A stretch of 23,988 nt of DNA from positions 1 through 23,988 of the forward strand of contig CALKRM010000033.1 in the NCBI GenBank assembly GCA_937989565.1. The letters run 5' to 3'. This document shows, in pieces, positions 6,851 through 14,541 of this stretch (positions within the stretch are counted from its first letter, which is position 1; every line of letters starts with the position of its first letter). A program made the position numbers and the translations under genes. Under the pieces are notes generated by a model. It ran no database searches, was not told where the DNA came from, and saw only the letters and a program-made list of their open reading frames with translations. Source of the stretch: an uncultured Candidatus Saccharibacteria bacterium (GTDB lineage Bacteria > Patescibacteriota > Saccharimonadia > Saccharimonadales > Saccharimonadaceae).

Positions 6851-8374
6851 TTAACCTATGCTAATCTGTCTGTATTGTAGGCTTTCTGCTATGTGCGGAA
6901 CTTCTATAGAAGCGGATCCTTCTAAATCTGCGATAGTGCGAGAAACTTTTATGACCTTAAAGTAGCTGCGAGTGCTTAAATCTAGTTTTCTGGCTGCGTT
7001 CGTCAAGAAGGTTTTTGCAGATTCTGAGATTGATGTAATTTTATCAACGTTACTACTTGGAATATCATTGTTGTATTTGTAGCTACACTTATATCTGTCT
7101 CTCTGAATAGAGTAGGCTTTATGTATCTCAGATAAAAATGTCTCTTGTTGTGATTTTGTCGACATTTTATTATTTAATAATTTTTCATGGGGAACTCGTG
7201 AAACCGATACTGTTAGATCTATTCGATCAAGTAGTGGCCCTGATAATCTTTTTTGATAATTGATAATCTGATTTTGTGAACATACGCAAGTTTTTTCTGG
7301 GTCTCCAAGAAATCCACAAGGACAAGGGTTCATTGTGGCTACTAATAAGAAATTGGCAGGGAAGTTGAATTTACCATTTGCACGACTGACGGTAATTTCG
7401 TGATCCTCTAATGGTTGACGAAGTGATTCAAGCACAGTGCGTGGATATTCGAGTAACTCATCAAGAAATAGGACGCCTCTATGGGCTAAACTGATTTCTC
7501 CTGGCTGTACTTTCGATCCTCCGCCAATAATAGACGCTCTACTTGCGGTGTGATGTGGTGATCTGAACGGTCTATCTACTATGGGATTGTTTATTATAGT
7601 GTGCTCTCCAAGACTGTGAAGTTTTGTCACTTCTACTATTTCATCCTCTGATAGGGTCGGTAATAGATTTTTCAAAGATTTTGCTAACATAGTTTTTCCT
7701 GACCCTGGAGGGCCGGACAATAAAATATTATGTCTTCCGGCAACTGCTATTTGAATCGCTCTCTTTGCTTGTTCTTGTCCGTAGATGTCGTCAATGGTTG
7801 GAGCGTTTTTATGATTGCGAGATATATTTTTTATTGATGATCTGTCTATTGGCTTAATGATCTTTTCTTTTTTGAGATGTAAGAAGAGTGATTTTAGGTT
7901 TTCTACTGGAAATACATCAACTCCAGTCACTAGCGCCGCCTGTTCGGCATTTTGGGCTGGCACGTATACTGATTTAATTTTTTGGTTTTTGGCTACTTCG
8001 GCTGTAATGATCGCTGATCGTATTGGGCGTAGACTGCCGTCTAGTGCCAATTCACCTGCAAAAACCGCATCGTTTATATCGCTTTGGTTGAGCGCGCCGC
8101 TGATACATAAAATAGATAAGGCGATGGGAAGATCAAAGTGAGATCCGTCTTTTGGTAACTCTGCCGGTGCTAAATTGATGATTATTTTTCCTTTCGGAAA
8201 ATCCAGGGAAGAGTTTTTTATTGCACTACGTACTCGATCTCTGGATTCATCGATGGCTTTATTGCCCATTCCGACAATTTGTAGACTAGGAAGTCCTTTT
8301 GACATATCTCCCTCAACTTCGATGATTTGCCCACTAAATCCGTAGGGTGTAGCTGAAATAACTCTACTAATCAT
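6851..8374 (-). CDS. comM: ComM/YifB-family magnesium-chelatase-like AAA+ ATPase
   Basis: 507-aa AAA+ protein. In Vibrio the homologue ComM is a hexameric DNA branch-migration helicase that aids integration of DNA taken up by transformation. Residues 1-165 form the N-terminal ChlI-like (Lon-protease-fold) domain (GLPSLQIVGMGNKAIDESRDRV, INLAPAELPKDG). Walker A is GPPGSGKT at 221-228 and Walker B is VLFLDE at 301-306. FRSPHHTAS and the cysteine pairs CPC (351-353) and CVC (363-365) are typical of the family. The C-terminal domain ends in RSYFKVIKVSRTIADLEGS. No Shine-Dalgarno is seen before the ATG; a TTTAAT sequence ends 6 nt upstream, so this mRNA may also be leaderless. Confidence 0.95.
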   Translation of the reverse strand: MISRVISATPYGFSGQIIEVEGDMSKGLPSLQIVGMGNKAIDESRDRVRSAIKNSSLDFPKGKIIINLAPAELPKDGSHFDLPIALSILCISGALNQSDINDAVFAGELALDGSLRPIRSAIITAEVAKNQKIKSVYVPAQNAEQAALVTGVDVFPVENLKSLFLHLKKEKIIKPIDRSSIKNISRNHKNAPTIDDIYGQEQAKRAIQIAVAGRHNILLSGPPGSGKTMLAKSLKNLLPTLSEDEIVEVTKLHSLGEHTIINNPIVDRPFRSPHHTASRASIIGGGSKVQPGEISLAHRGVLFLDELLEYPRTVLESLRQPLEDHEITVSRANGKFNFPANFLLVATMNPCPCGFLGDPEKTCVCSQNQIINYQKRLSGPLLDRIDLTVSVSRVPHEKLLNNKMSTKSQQETFLSEIHKAYSIQRDRYKCSYKYNNDIPSSNVDKITSISESAKTFLTNAARKLDLSTRSYFKVIKVSRTIADLEGSASIEVPHIAESLQYRQISIG

Positions 8375-8420
8375 GAATCTATTAAAACATAAGCATGTAG
8401 ATTTTTGAATGAGATCAGGG

Positions 8421-8426
8421 TATAAT
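8421..8426 (+). promoter_or_regulatory. -10 box of the tmRNA gene
   Basis: TATAAT lies 14 nt before the mature tmRNA 5' end. No convincing -35 box is seen. The few extra 5' bases would be removed by RNase P. Confidence 0.6.
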
Positions 8427-8440
8427 ATGAACCGATATGT

Positions 8441-8831
8441 GGGGCTGATATAGCTTTCGACAATTGGACCTTATCATGACATTCTGCGAGCCGACGATAC
8501 GCGTAAAGTATGTTTTTAGATGCAAAAAACTTTGCAAGCAAAGTTGCGGGCCTATTCCAGGTTCGTGCTTTCGCACCAGCTGTAGCGTAATTTTCTATAG
8601 CCATCTTGTCGCGCAGGCAACATAGCGTGGACGAGGTGTTATATTTATGTTGCTCGCTATGATTCTGGAAGTAGCAGACTCATGGGACTTTTTCTACGTA
8701 ACGTAACTCGGTATTTTTGGCTTATTTTTAAGTCGAGTGGCGTTATAAAATTAAATTGAAATAAGCCTATGCTTGTAGACGAATATCATGATACCAGTTG
8801 GACCCGGGGGCAGTACCCGGCAGCTCCACCA
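8441..8831 (+). ncRNA. ssrA: tmRNA (ssrA, one-piece)
   Basis: 391 nt. tmRNA rescues stalled ribosomes by acting as an alanine tRNA and then as a short mRNA. The 5' GGGGCTG pairs with the 3' CAGCTCC, followed by A-CCA. The tag frame most likely resumes at GCA 8522 and stops at TAA 8588-8590. It encodes 22 residues beginning AKNFASK and ending AFAPAVA, with the small hydrophobic C-terminus expected of a protease signal. The T-arm stem CCGGG/CCCGG closes a loop GGCAGTA rather than the usual TTCRA-type loop. The plus-strand orientation diverges from comM. Confidence 0.95.
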
Positions 8832-8845
8832 GATAGATTAGATTA

Positions 8846-8875
8846 AAAGTCAGCCTTGTCGCTGGCTTTATTTAT
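8846..8875 (+). terminator. Terminator of tmRNA
   Basis: Stem AAAGTCAGC/GCTGGCTTT (9 bp with one G-U) and loop CTTGTC, followed by ATTTATATT. Confidence 0.8.
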
Positions 8876-8906
8876 ATTAAAGAATAGAATTTATCTTTAA
8901 GATAGA

Positions 8907-8937
8907 AAAACAACCACCTGCGAGTAGTGGTTGTTTT
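8907..8937. terminator. Second terminator-like hairpin
   Basis: An 11-bp perfect stem AAAACAACCAC/GTGGTTGTTTT with a 9-nt loop. It is symmetrical, so it could act on either strand. It backs up the tmRNA terminator or insulates the gene-free region that follows. Confidence 0.8.
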
Positions 8938-9430
8938 CAAAAAAGTGGAGTTTTACAATTTCTTTTTATTTTTGGCTTCTGTATAACTTTTTTATTCAGA
9001 AGCTACCCCTATAATAAGCTATATAAATGCTTATGTCAACAATATTTTTGTAAAAAGTTTAGTAAAAAATACCACACATTTTATAATCTTCTTTCTAATT
9101 TTCGCAACTATTTTTTCTAATGGCTTTTACTATGAAGTTATATGCCAGAGACTGGCGTTTGTTTGATGGTCTTTTTATGTGTATTACAAATTAAATTGCC
9201 GTACATTTTCTAGGATTCTTTTAATTGAAGCGTAAAGGATGGTTTTGTGCGCTGTGAATAAACTTTATACTTTCGTTTTGTAATTTTTAATTAAAACTGT
9301 TGTATAACATTTTTTATGTATAAGATTTAATGTGCATACTGATGTTTGGATGTTCTTGTAATAATATAAAAAATAATTTTGTTAAGTTTGCTGTAGTGTG
9401 ACAATGAAAGTGAACAGAGTTTTATAAAGC
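8938..9430. other. AT-rich gene-free stretch
   Basis: No open frame with protein-like composition, no tandem repeat, and no clear promoter-gene pair is visible. The sequence is very AT-rich with A- and T-tracts. It may be a spacer, decayed sequence, or part of a longer transcript leading into the structured islands downstream. Confidence 0.6.
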
Positions 9431-9433
9431 GGG

Positions 9434-9551
9434 TAATAGAGACTATTATTTTATCGCGGATTTGAATATTAGACGTCGGTCTGATATTGACTGCACGAAC
9501 CTATTTTTGTGGCAATGTTTGGATGACGGGTGATCATAGGTTAGTCGTGCA
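9434..9551. ncRNA. Cluster of hairpins, possible small RNA of unknown class
   Basis: Three inverted repeats occur in 120 nt of otherwise plain AT-rich DNA. TAATA/TATTA is at 9434-9448. A 10-bp stem with a 4-nt loop is at 9465-9488 (AATATTAGAC-GTCG-GTCTGATATT, one G-U). A long arm, TGCACGA+ACCTAT (9492-9504) with ATAGGT+TCGTGCA (9536-9541, 9545-9551), has a 3-nt bulge and a 31-nt loop. Strand and ends are undetermined, and no known RNA family is recognised. Confidence 0.4.
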
Positions 9552-9864
9552 ATTGGGTGGTCGCTAAGTCAACAATATCTTCATTGAATGGTGTGTAATC
9601 CGTGCTAGATAATAATCAAAAATGACAAGATTGTTGTAAAATGCACATATGACCACAAAGCGATAGGAGAATAATTAACAGATGATAATTTTAACAACAT
9701 TAAAAAATAGGTGAAAATTACAATGATTTTTGAGTAAGGAATAGTTGACTTATAAATAAGGTCGTGATAGTATAAGGGTAAGCTTTTAGAAAAATAAAAA
9801 AGCAAAAATACATTAACAATAAAATTTATATAAAGCTACATTTTGTGTATAAATTGACGGACAG

Positions 9865-10099
9865 TTGGCTGCATGATTTTTATAATGACGCAGCCAATGC
9901 TCCGCCTTGTAAAAGCGTTGAGCGCGCGGTTAGTACCGCATACATCCAGTTAATCCTCGTTAAAGGACTAGCGGTGAGAGTCCTGGATGTATGCAGAGGA
10001 AAACTGCAAGAATGCTCCTTAATTAAGGAGCGGTCAAATCGCCTCGAGCGGTAATAGGCAAGTGGCACCCGCGCCTAATAGTTATTTTTTATCGGCGGA
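9865..10099 (+). ncRNA. Unassigned structured RNA
   Basis: A GC-richer island in AT-rich DNA with nested helices: TTGGCTGC/GCAGCCAA (9865-9872/9890-9897); GCGGT-TAGT-ACCGC (9926-9939); a perfect 12-bp helix GCATACATCCAG (9938-9949) with CTGGATGTATGC (9983-9994), holding an inner hairpin GGACT/AGTCC (9965-9969/9979-9983); the palindrome GCTCCTTAATTAAGGAGC (10014-10031); and TAGGC/GCCTA (10055-10059/10073-10077), followed by TAATAGTTATTTTTT. TCCGCC (9901-9906) could also pair with GGCGGA (10094-10099) as an outer stem. A TATAAT at 9881-9886 could be its promoter, with a start near 9893; the first hairpin would then not be in the RNA. It is not tmRNA, RNase P RNA, 6S or SRP RNA. The 3' part contains GTGGCACC-CGCG, which recalls a T-box sequence, but no synthetase gene follows. 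Confidence 0.6.
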
Positions 10100-10162
10100 T
10101 GGTTTGTGTCTATATGCTATAGTATTATCGCTCAGGCTTCTTGTGTATAGTATGATGTGAGT

Positions 10163-10534
10163 ATGGGGATGAAGATAATTAGTTTTATAGCGTTGGTTGC
10201 ATTGATTTTGACTGCGGTTATTTTGAACGCAACAAACCCGAGTTCTGCTGGTCCGTTTGGGATTTTAGCGTTTTTTGTATGTTTGTATGTACTATTTATC
10301 TGTCTAACTTATGTAGTATTTTTAACATCGGAGCGAATAGCTGCGAAATTTTTAAATTTCAAGAATAGTCGCAATGAATCTAAATATAAGACGTATTATT
10401 ATTCTACTGTAATCTCTCTTGCTCCAGTTATTTATGTGGGTATGCAATCGATGGGCGATGTTGGGATTTTTGAGATATTATTACTTGGTGTGTTTGAATT
10501 GCTGGCGTGTTTTTTTATACATAAAAGATACTAA
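10163..10534 (+). CDS. Small four-helix membrane protein, unknown function
   Basis: Not recognised as a named family. From the ATG at 10163 it is 123 aa, with four hydrophobic segments: ISFIALVALILTAVI, FGILAFFVCLYVLFICLTYVVFL, a third around STVISLAPVIYVGM, and IFEILLLGVFELLACFF. A lysine-rich loop (KFLNFKNSRNESKYK) lies between helices 2 and 3. An in-frame GTG at 10157 is an alternative start; a TATGAT box ends 6 nt before the ATG, and TGC-TATAGT lies further up at 10115-10123. It precedes the secretion-like ATPase cluster but probably has its own promoter, so a link to it is only positional. Confidence 0.7.
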   Translation: MGMKIISFIALVALILTAVILNATNPSSAGPFGILAFFVCLYVLFICLTYVVFLTSERIAAKFLNFKNSRNESKYKTYYYSTVISLAPVIYVGMQSMGDVGIFEILLLGVFELLACFFIHKRY

Positions 10535-10573
10535 TCCCGTCCTGAATGTAGTCGTGTATTTTAAGTAGTTACG

Positions 10574-10582
10574 TGGTACAAT
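10574..10582 (+). promoter_or_regulatory. Extended -10 promoter, leaderless spacing
   Basis: TGG-TACAAT ends 6 nt before the ATG at 10589, the same geometry as at thrS. It would drive the 148-aa protein and the ATPase as one unit. Confidence 0.65.
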
Positions 10583-10588
10583 ATATTT

Positions 10589-11035
10589 ATGAATCCCGAA
10601 CTGCCACAAGTTAATAGGACCCCTGAGGTGCAGCCACAAAATATAGGTGGTGGTGAGTATAATGTAGAAAATACATCATTAAATCCTGAAGTCGGAAGAG
10701 AGTCCGAGCAGTCACTTGGTGCTAGGGTTGAACAATATAACAATATCCCTGTGGCTTTGCCCGTTGATAATACTACAACAGTTCCTTTATCTCAATCTCA
10801 AAACGACGATCAAAGTACGAATCAGTCAGGGGTAGTAGCTGATGATGATACTCCTCTGGTGGCAGCGGATGAAGACTTGATAGAAAGAGAGTGGGTGGAT
10901 AAAGTTAAAAAGATTATAGCTTTAACAAAAGATAATCCATATGAGAGGAACAGAGTTATTGCACAGCTGCAGGCTGATTATTTAAAAAAACGATATAATA
11001 AGACTTTAGGTCAAAATGACGACGGTAGTAAGTAG
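10589..11035 (+). CDS. Acidic protein with disordered N-terminus and conserved helical C-terminus
   Basis: 148 aa, no membrane segment or signal peptide. Residues 1-95 are rich in N, P, Q, S, D and T and look disordered. Residues 96-140 (LIEREWVDKVKKIIALTKDNPYERNRVIAQLQADYLKKRYNK) look like a compact helical domain. From general familiarity, short proteins with this kind of tail sit next to secretion-type ATPases in CPR genomes, but I cannot confirm a family. It lies 8 nt upstream of the large ATPase and is likely co-transcribed, suggesting a partner or adaptor role. Confidence 0.8.
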   Translation: MNPELPQVNRTPEVQPQNIGGGEYNVENTSLNPEVGRESEQSLGARVEQYNNIPVALPVDNTTTVPLSQSQNDDQSTNQSGVVADDDTPLVAADEDLIEREWVDKVKKIIALTKDNPYERNRVIAQLQADYLKKRYNKTLGQNDDGSK

Positions 11036-11043
11036 GGTTTTAT

Positions 11044-13947
11044 ATGGGTGCGGGTCCTTTGATAGTTAGTTTTATCGCGATTGTTATTATAGCCGCTGGT
11101 TCTGCGGTAGCTTTTGTGTTGTATCGTAATATGCTGAGAGAGGCCAAAAATTATGAACGAGGCTTGAAGATGGTGCCGTTGCTTATACATTTGCCTCCGA
11201 CAAGTGAGGACGTTAATAGCTCAAATCGAGATGAGCGAGATTTAACTGAAGAGGTGTTGTCGCAAGCCCAGGTGATGTATAACATTATCTCAAGTACGGC
11301 AACTAAAGGATTCAAAAGTAAAGTCTACGGCCAACGTCATATATCGTTTGAGATTGTTGCACATGGTGGGTTAGTTCACTATTATGCTGTTGTTCCGCTA
11401 GTGTTAGTTGATGTTATTCGTCAAGCTGTAGCGGCAGCATATCCTTCTGCTCGGCTAGAAGAGGTATCTGATACTAATATATTCAGCAAGGTTGGCAAGA
11501 TGAGCGGAACCATCGGTGGCGAATTCACCCTGAAAAAATCCTTTGTTTATCCAATATCGACTTATCAGGAGTCGAAAAGAGATGCTTCCAGGGCGTTATT
11601 AAATGCTTTGTCTTCGGCATCTAAAGAAGATGGAATAGGTGTACAATTTTTACTGCGTCCGGCGTATGACGGTTGGTCTAAGGCTTCAGAGTCTCATATT
11701 GACGGTATGAAGAAGAATAAGGGAAAGAAGAAGGGTTTTGGCGGTGTTGCTCCTATGGATATTATGGAGGCTCTGTGGAAACCGCCAGAGAATAATGAAA
11801 AAGACGGCGGCTCTAATTCTGAGGACAAGCAGCTAACATCCTTAGAGCAGGCGGAAGTGGATGCTATTAGCGAAAAGGCTCGCTATCCTGCATATGAAGT
11901 CTTAGTGCGTGTTGTAATTTCGTCAAATACTGCAGCACGCTCTCAAGTGCTGTTAAAAAATATAATAGCAGCCTTCTCGTTGTTTGACTCACCACGCAAT
12001 AACGGGTTTAAGTTCTCTTTAACTAGGAATGTTGAGGAAATGACAACAGCCTATATTATGAGGTTCTTTCCCCAAGAAACTCGTAGTAATATTCTCAACA
12101 GTGTAGAAATGGCAACGTTATTTCATTTGCCTGGAGCTAATGCAATTCCGACTTCACAGGTTAAAAGACAAATGTCCAAACAAGTTGATGGACCAACAGA
12201 CGTTTTGGATGAGGGTTTGCTGATTGGCTATAACGAATTTCGAGGAGTCAAGAAGCCTATTCGAATCGGAACAAAAGACCGCCGCCGCCACGTATATATT
12301 ATTGGTCAAACAGGCGTTGGTAAGTCTGTCTTGCAGGAAAATATGGCTTATCAGGATATGATGGATGGTCGGGGATTCGCCTTTATTGATCCGCACGGTG
12401 ATTTGGTTGAGTCATTGTTAGGTAAGGTTCCAAAAGAGCGCGTTGAGGATATTATCTACTTTAATCCTGCCGACATGACCAATCCAATTGGTCTGAATAT
12501 GTTTGAGTTTGACACTCCAGACCAAAAAGACTTTTTGGTTCAAGAGGCGATTAATATGCTGTATGGCCTTTATGATCCAGGTCATACGGGAATTGTTGGT
12601 CCTCGCTTGGAACATATTTTTAGAAACTGCGCTTTATTGTTGATGTCGGATCCTGCTGGTGGAACGTTTATTGACGTGCCGAAGTGTCTTATTGATCCTG
12701 AATTTGTGAAAAGCAAGCTTAAGTATGTGAAAGATCAGCAAGTTATTGACTTCTGGACAAAGGAATTTCCTGCGTCACAGAGGTCAAATGAGGCAGGTGA
12801 GGTTATCTCGTGGGTTGTATCAAAGTTTGGTCCATTTATTTCCAATGATGCAATGCGCAATATTATTGGTCAGACCAAATCTGGATTTAATTTGCGTGAA
12901 ATCATGGATAATAATAAGATTTTGCTAGTCAATTTGTCAAAAGGTAAGATGGGTGAGCTTAACTCTAAGCTTTTGGGTATTATCTTTGTGATGAAGTTTC
13001 AAGCAGCAGCGATGTCTCGGGCGGATATTCCAGAGGATCAGCGAGTTGATTTTTCACTGTATGTTGACGAGTTCCAGAACTTCGCCACTGACAGCTTTGA
13101 ATCTATTTTGTCTGAGGCTCGTAAGTATAAATTGAGTCTTATTATGGGTAACCAGTTTATGACGCAGTTAACGGATAAGATACGAGAAGCAATTATTGGT
13201 AACGTCGGTACGGTTATTTCTGGGCGTATCGGTGTGACTGACGCTGAATTGATGGTTAAGAAGTTCCAGCCGACTTTCGATGTTGATGACTTGGCTAAAT
13301 TGCCAAACTTTCAGTCCATAACCTCTGTGATGATTAATAACGTGCCGTCTGCGCCGTTTAGTATGAATTGGATTCCTCCGATGGGGCAAGTTAATAATCA
13401 GCTGAGAGACGCGTTAGTAAGGCTATCTGCTGCGAAATACGGTAGACCACGAGCTGTTGTTGAGAAGGAGATATTTGACAGGATTAGAGGTAGTGCGCAA
13501 CCAAAGACGAGTCCTTCTCAATTAGCGCCTTCTGTTGGTCAAAAATCGTCGGGCGGTGGATCATCGTTCTTGGATGAATGGCTAGCGAAGAGACAGCAGC
13601 TAGGAGGAAAGCCCGTTCCTAGCCCAACTGTAAGACCAGTAAATTCGCAATCCCCACAGGCTTCCTCACAAATACAGAATCCGCAAGGTCGCCCAGGGGT
13701 GGTTAATAATGCGCCTTCTAATATAAATAGCGTAAATGCTACGGTTTCTAATCTTGATAACAAACAGCAAAGTCAACCTTCTGTGATAGATAACGCTGTC
13801 ATCAATAGGACAAATGTGTCTATGACTACAAATGATAACCCTGTTCCTTCTGTAAATGTAAAACCGAGCCAACCTGTAGTTAAGAATCGGCTCGATTTAC
13901 GCAATGGTGATGATGACGATAGTGAAGTGATGATTAGCTTGAGATAA
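11044..13947 (+). CDS. Membrane-anchored VirD4/TraG/HerA-like ATPase
   Basis: 967 aa. An N-terminal transmembrane helix (residues about 3-28, PLIVSFIAIVIIAAGSAVAFVLY) anchors it. A large N-terminal domain spans to about 390. The motor domain has Walker A GQTGVGKS at 421-428, the FIDPHGDL motif at 447-454, and Walker B LYVDEFQNF at 672-680. This order and the DPHGDL signature fit type IV secretion coupling ATPases and related DNA-translocating HerA/FtsK-like proteins. The tail after about residue 825 is rich in S, P, N and Q and disordered. No relaxase, VirB4 or pilin gene is in the window, so it may pump DNA or protein, or power an envelope machine. Its end lies 14 nt from the convergent gene, with no terminator between. 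Confidence 0.85.
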   Translation: MGAGPLIVSFIAIVIIAAGSAVAFVLYRNMLREAKNYERGLKMVPLLIHLPPTSEDVNSSNRDERDLTEEVLSQAQVMYNIISSTATKGFKSKVYGQRHISFEIVAHGGLVHYYAVVPLVLVDVIRQAVAAAYPSARLEEVSDTNIFSKVGKMSGTIGGEFTLKKSFVYPISTYQESKRDASRALLNALSSASKEDGIGVQFLLRPAYDGWSKASESHIDGMKKNKGKKKGFGGVAPMDIMEALWKPPENNEKDGGSNSEDKQLTSLEQAEVDAISEKARYPAYEVLVRVVISSNTAARSQVLLKNIIAAFSLFDSPRNNGFKFSLTRNVEEMTTAYIMRFFPQETRSNILNSVEMATLFHLPGANAIPTSQVKRQMSKQVDGPTDVLDEGLLIGYNEFRGVKKPIRIGTKDRRRHVYIIGQTGVGKSVLQENMAYQDMMDGRGFAFIDPHGDLVESLLGKVPKERVEDIIYFNPADMTNPIGLNMFEFDTPDQKDFLVQEAINMLYGLYDPGHTGIVGPRLEHIFRNCALLLMSDPAGGTFIDVPKCLIDPEFVKSKLKYVKDQQVIDFWTKEFPASQRSNEAGEVISWVVSKFGPFISNDAMRNIIGQTKSGFNLREIMDNNKILLVNLSKGKMGELNSKLLGIIFVMKFQAAAMSRADIPEDQRVDFSLYVDEFQNFATDSFESILSEARKYKLSLIMGNQFMTQLTDKIREAIIGNVGTVISGRIGVTDAELMVKKFQPTFDVDDLAKLPNFQSITSVMINNVPSAPFSMNWIPPMGQVNNQLRDALVRLSAAKYGRPRAVVEKEIFDRIRGSAQPKTSPSQLAPSVGQKSSGGGSSFLDEWLAKRQQLGGKPVPSPTVRPVNSQSPQASSQIQNPQGRPGVVNNAPSNINSVNATVSNLDNKQQSQPSVIDNAVINRTNVSMTTNDNPVPSVNVKPSQPVVKNRLDLRNGDDDDSEVMISLR

Positions 13948-13961
13948 GATTCAATATCTAT

Positions 13962-14531
13962 CTAACTATTTTTCCTGTTGTTGATAAACCCTACTCGAGC
14001 GTATTCAATAACAGCGCCGATAGACCAGCCGGCAACAAACAGGATAATAGTTTCTGATCCTGATAATAGATATCCGTATCGTTTGGCGATAAAATACACG
14101 ACAACAGAAGCTATTGCTCCTAAGGCGCCAGAAATGATTAAGTTAGGGCGGGCAACAGTATTGCCAATTGCGTCACTGGTTTTTTCGACGACTGGATTAT
14201 GAATAACCTTGCTGAAAGCCCTGGATGGAGCTGATAGTTGGTCTTGTACGTTTTCCAAAGTCTTCTTATACGAAGCTTCGATATCTTTCTTTGTAAGAGG
14301 CCTATCTTCTTTTATCTCCTTAGATTCTTTTTGTTCTTGCCGCTTTTCTTGGCGGGCGGCAATTTCCATAGCCTCATGTTTAATGCTATTTTCATTTTCG
14401 GCATTTGATTTTTCTTTTTCAGCCGCCTTTTCTAGGGATCTTTCGATTTCAGCAGCTTTTTCTCTGCTTAAATCTGCTAATTCTCTGGTGTCGACAGCAT
14501 TCTCTACGGTAGATTTTAATTTTTCACTCAT
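13962..14531 (-). CDS. Coiled-coil protein with two C-terminal membrane helices
   Basis: 189 aa, family not recognised. Residues 1-90 are highly charged (E, K, A, R, Q) with heptad-like spacing, indicating a long coiled coil. Residues about 128-180 hold two hydrophobic helices (LIISGALGAIASVVVYFIA and ETIILFVAGWSIGAVIEYA) joined by a short loop, so both ends probably face the cytoplasm. A strong AGGAGGTG ribosome site precedes the ATG at 14531. It lies 10 nt after the surface-protein gene and is almost certainly in the same operon. Role unknown; it could be an envelope scaffold. Confidence 0.85.
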   Translation of the reverse strand: MSEKLKSTVENAVDTRELADLSREKAAEIERSLEKAAEKEKSNAENENSIKHEAMEIAARQEKRQEQKESKEIKEDRPLTKKDIEASYKKTLENVQDQLSAPSRAFSKVIHNPVVEKTSDAIGNTVARPNLIISGALGAIASVVVYFIAKRYGYLLSGSETIILFVAGWSIGAVIEYARVGFINNRKNS

Positions 14532-14541
14532 TTTTCACCTC

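Noticed and set aside
8371..8604. Minus-strand open frame of 77 codons overlapping the tmRNA gene
   Set aside because: It lies across the comM start and the tmRNA tag region. Its sequence is the antisense of the tag frame and resembles no protein.
8938..9840. Search for CRISPR repeats, insertion-sequence ends or a transposase remnant
   Set aside because: No regularly spaced repeats, terminal inverted repeats or transposase-like translation were visible in any frame.
9844..9852. A DnaA-box-like TGTGTATAA (reverse of TTATACACA)
   Set aside because: A single match in AT-rich DNA without a cluster, and no dnaA or dnaN nearby, is not enough to propose an origin.
9845..10068. Open frames of 60-70 codons on both strands in the gene-free region
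   Set aside because: They coincide with the helices of the structured RNA; composition is not protein-like and there is no ribosome site.
10055..10077. T-box-like GTGGCACC-CGCG
   Set aside because: Not called as a T-box: the motif has an extra base, no specifier loop is identifiable in the long perfect helix, and no amino-acid-related gene is downstream. Kept only as a hypothesis for the orphan RNA.
10086..10102. ATCGGCGGATG resembles a conserved piece of the glmS ribozyme
   Set aside because: The other glmS core elements and the upstream cleavage region are absent in the right order, and no glmS gene follows.
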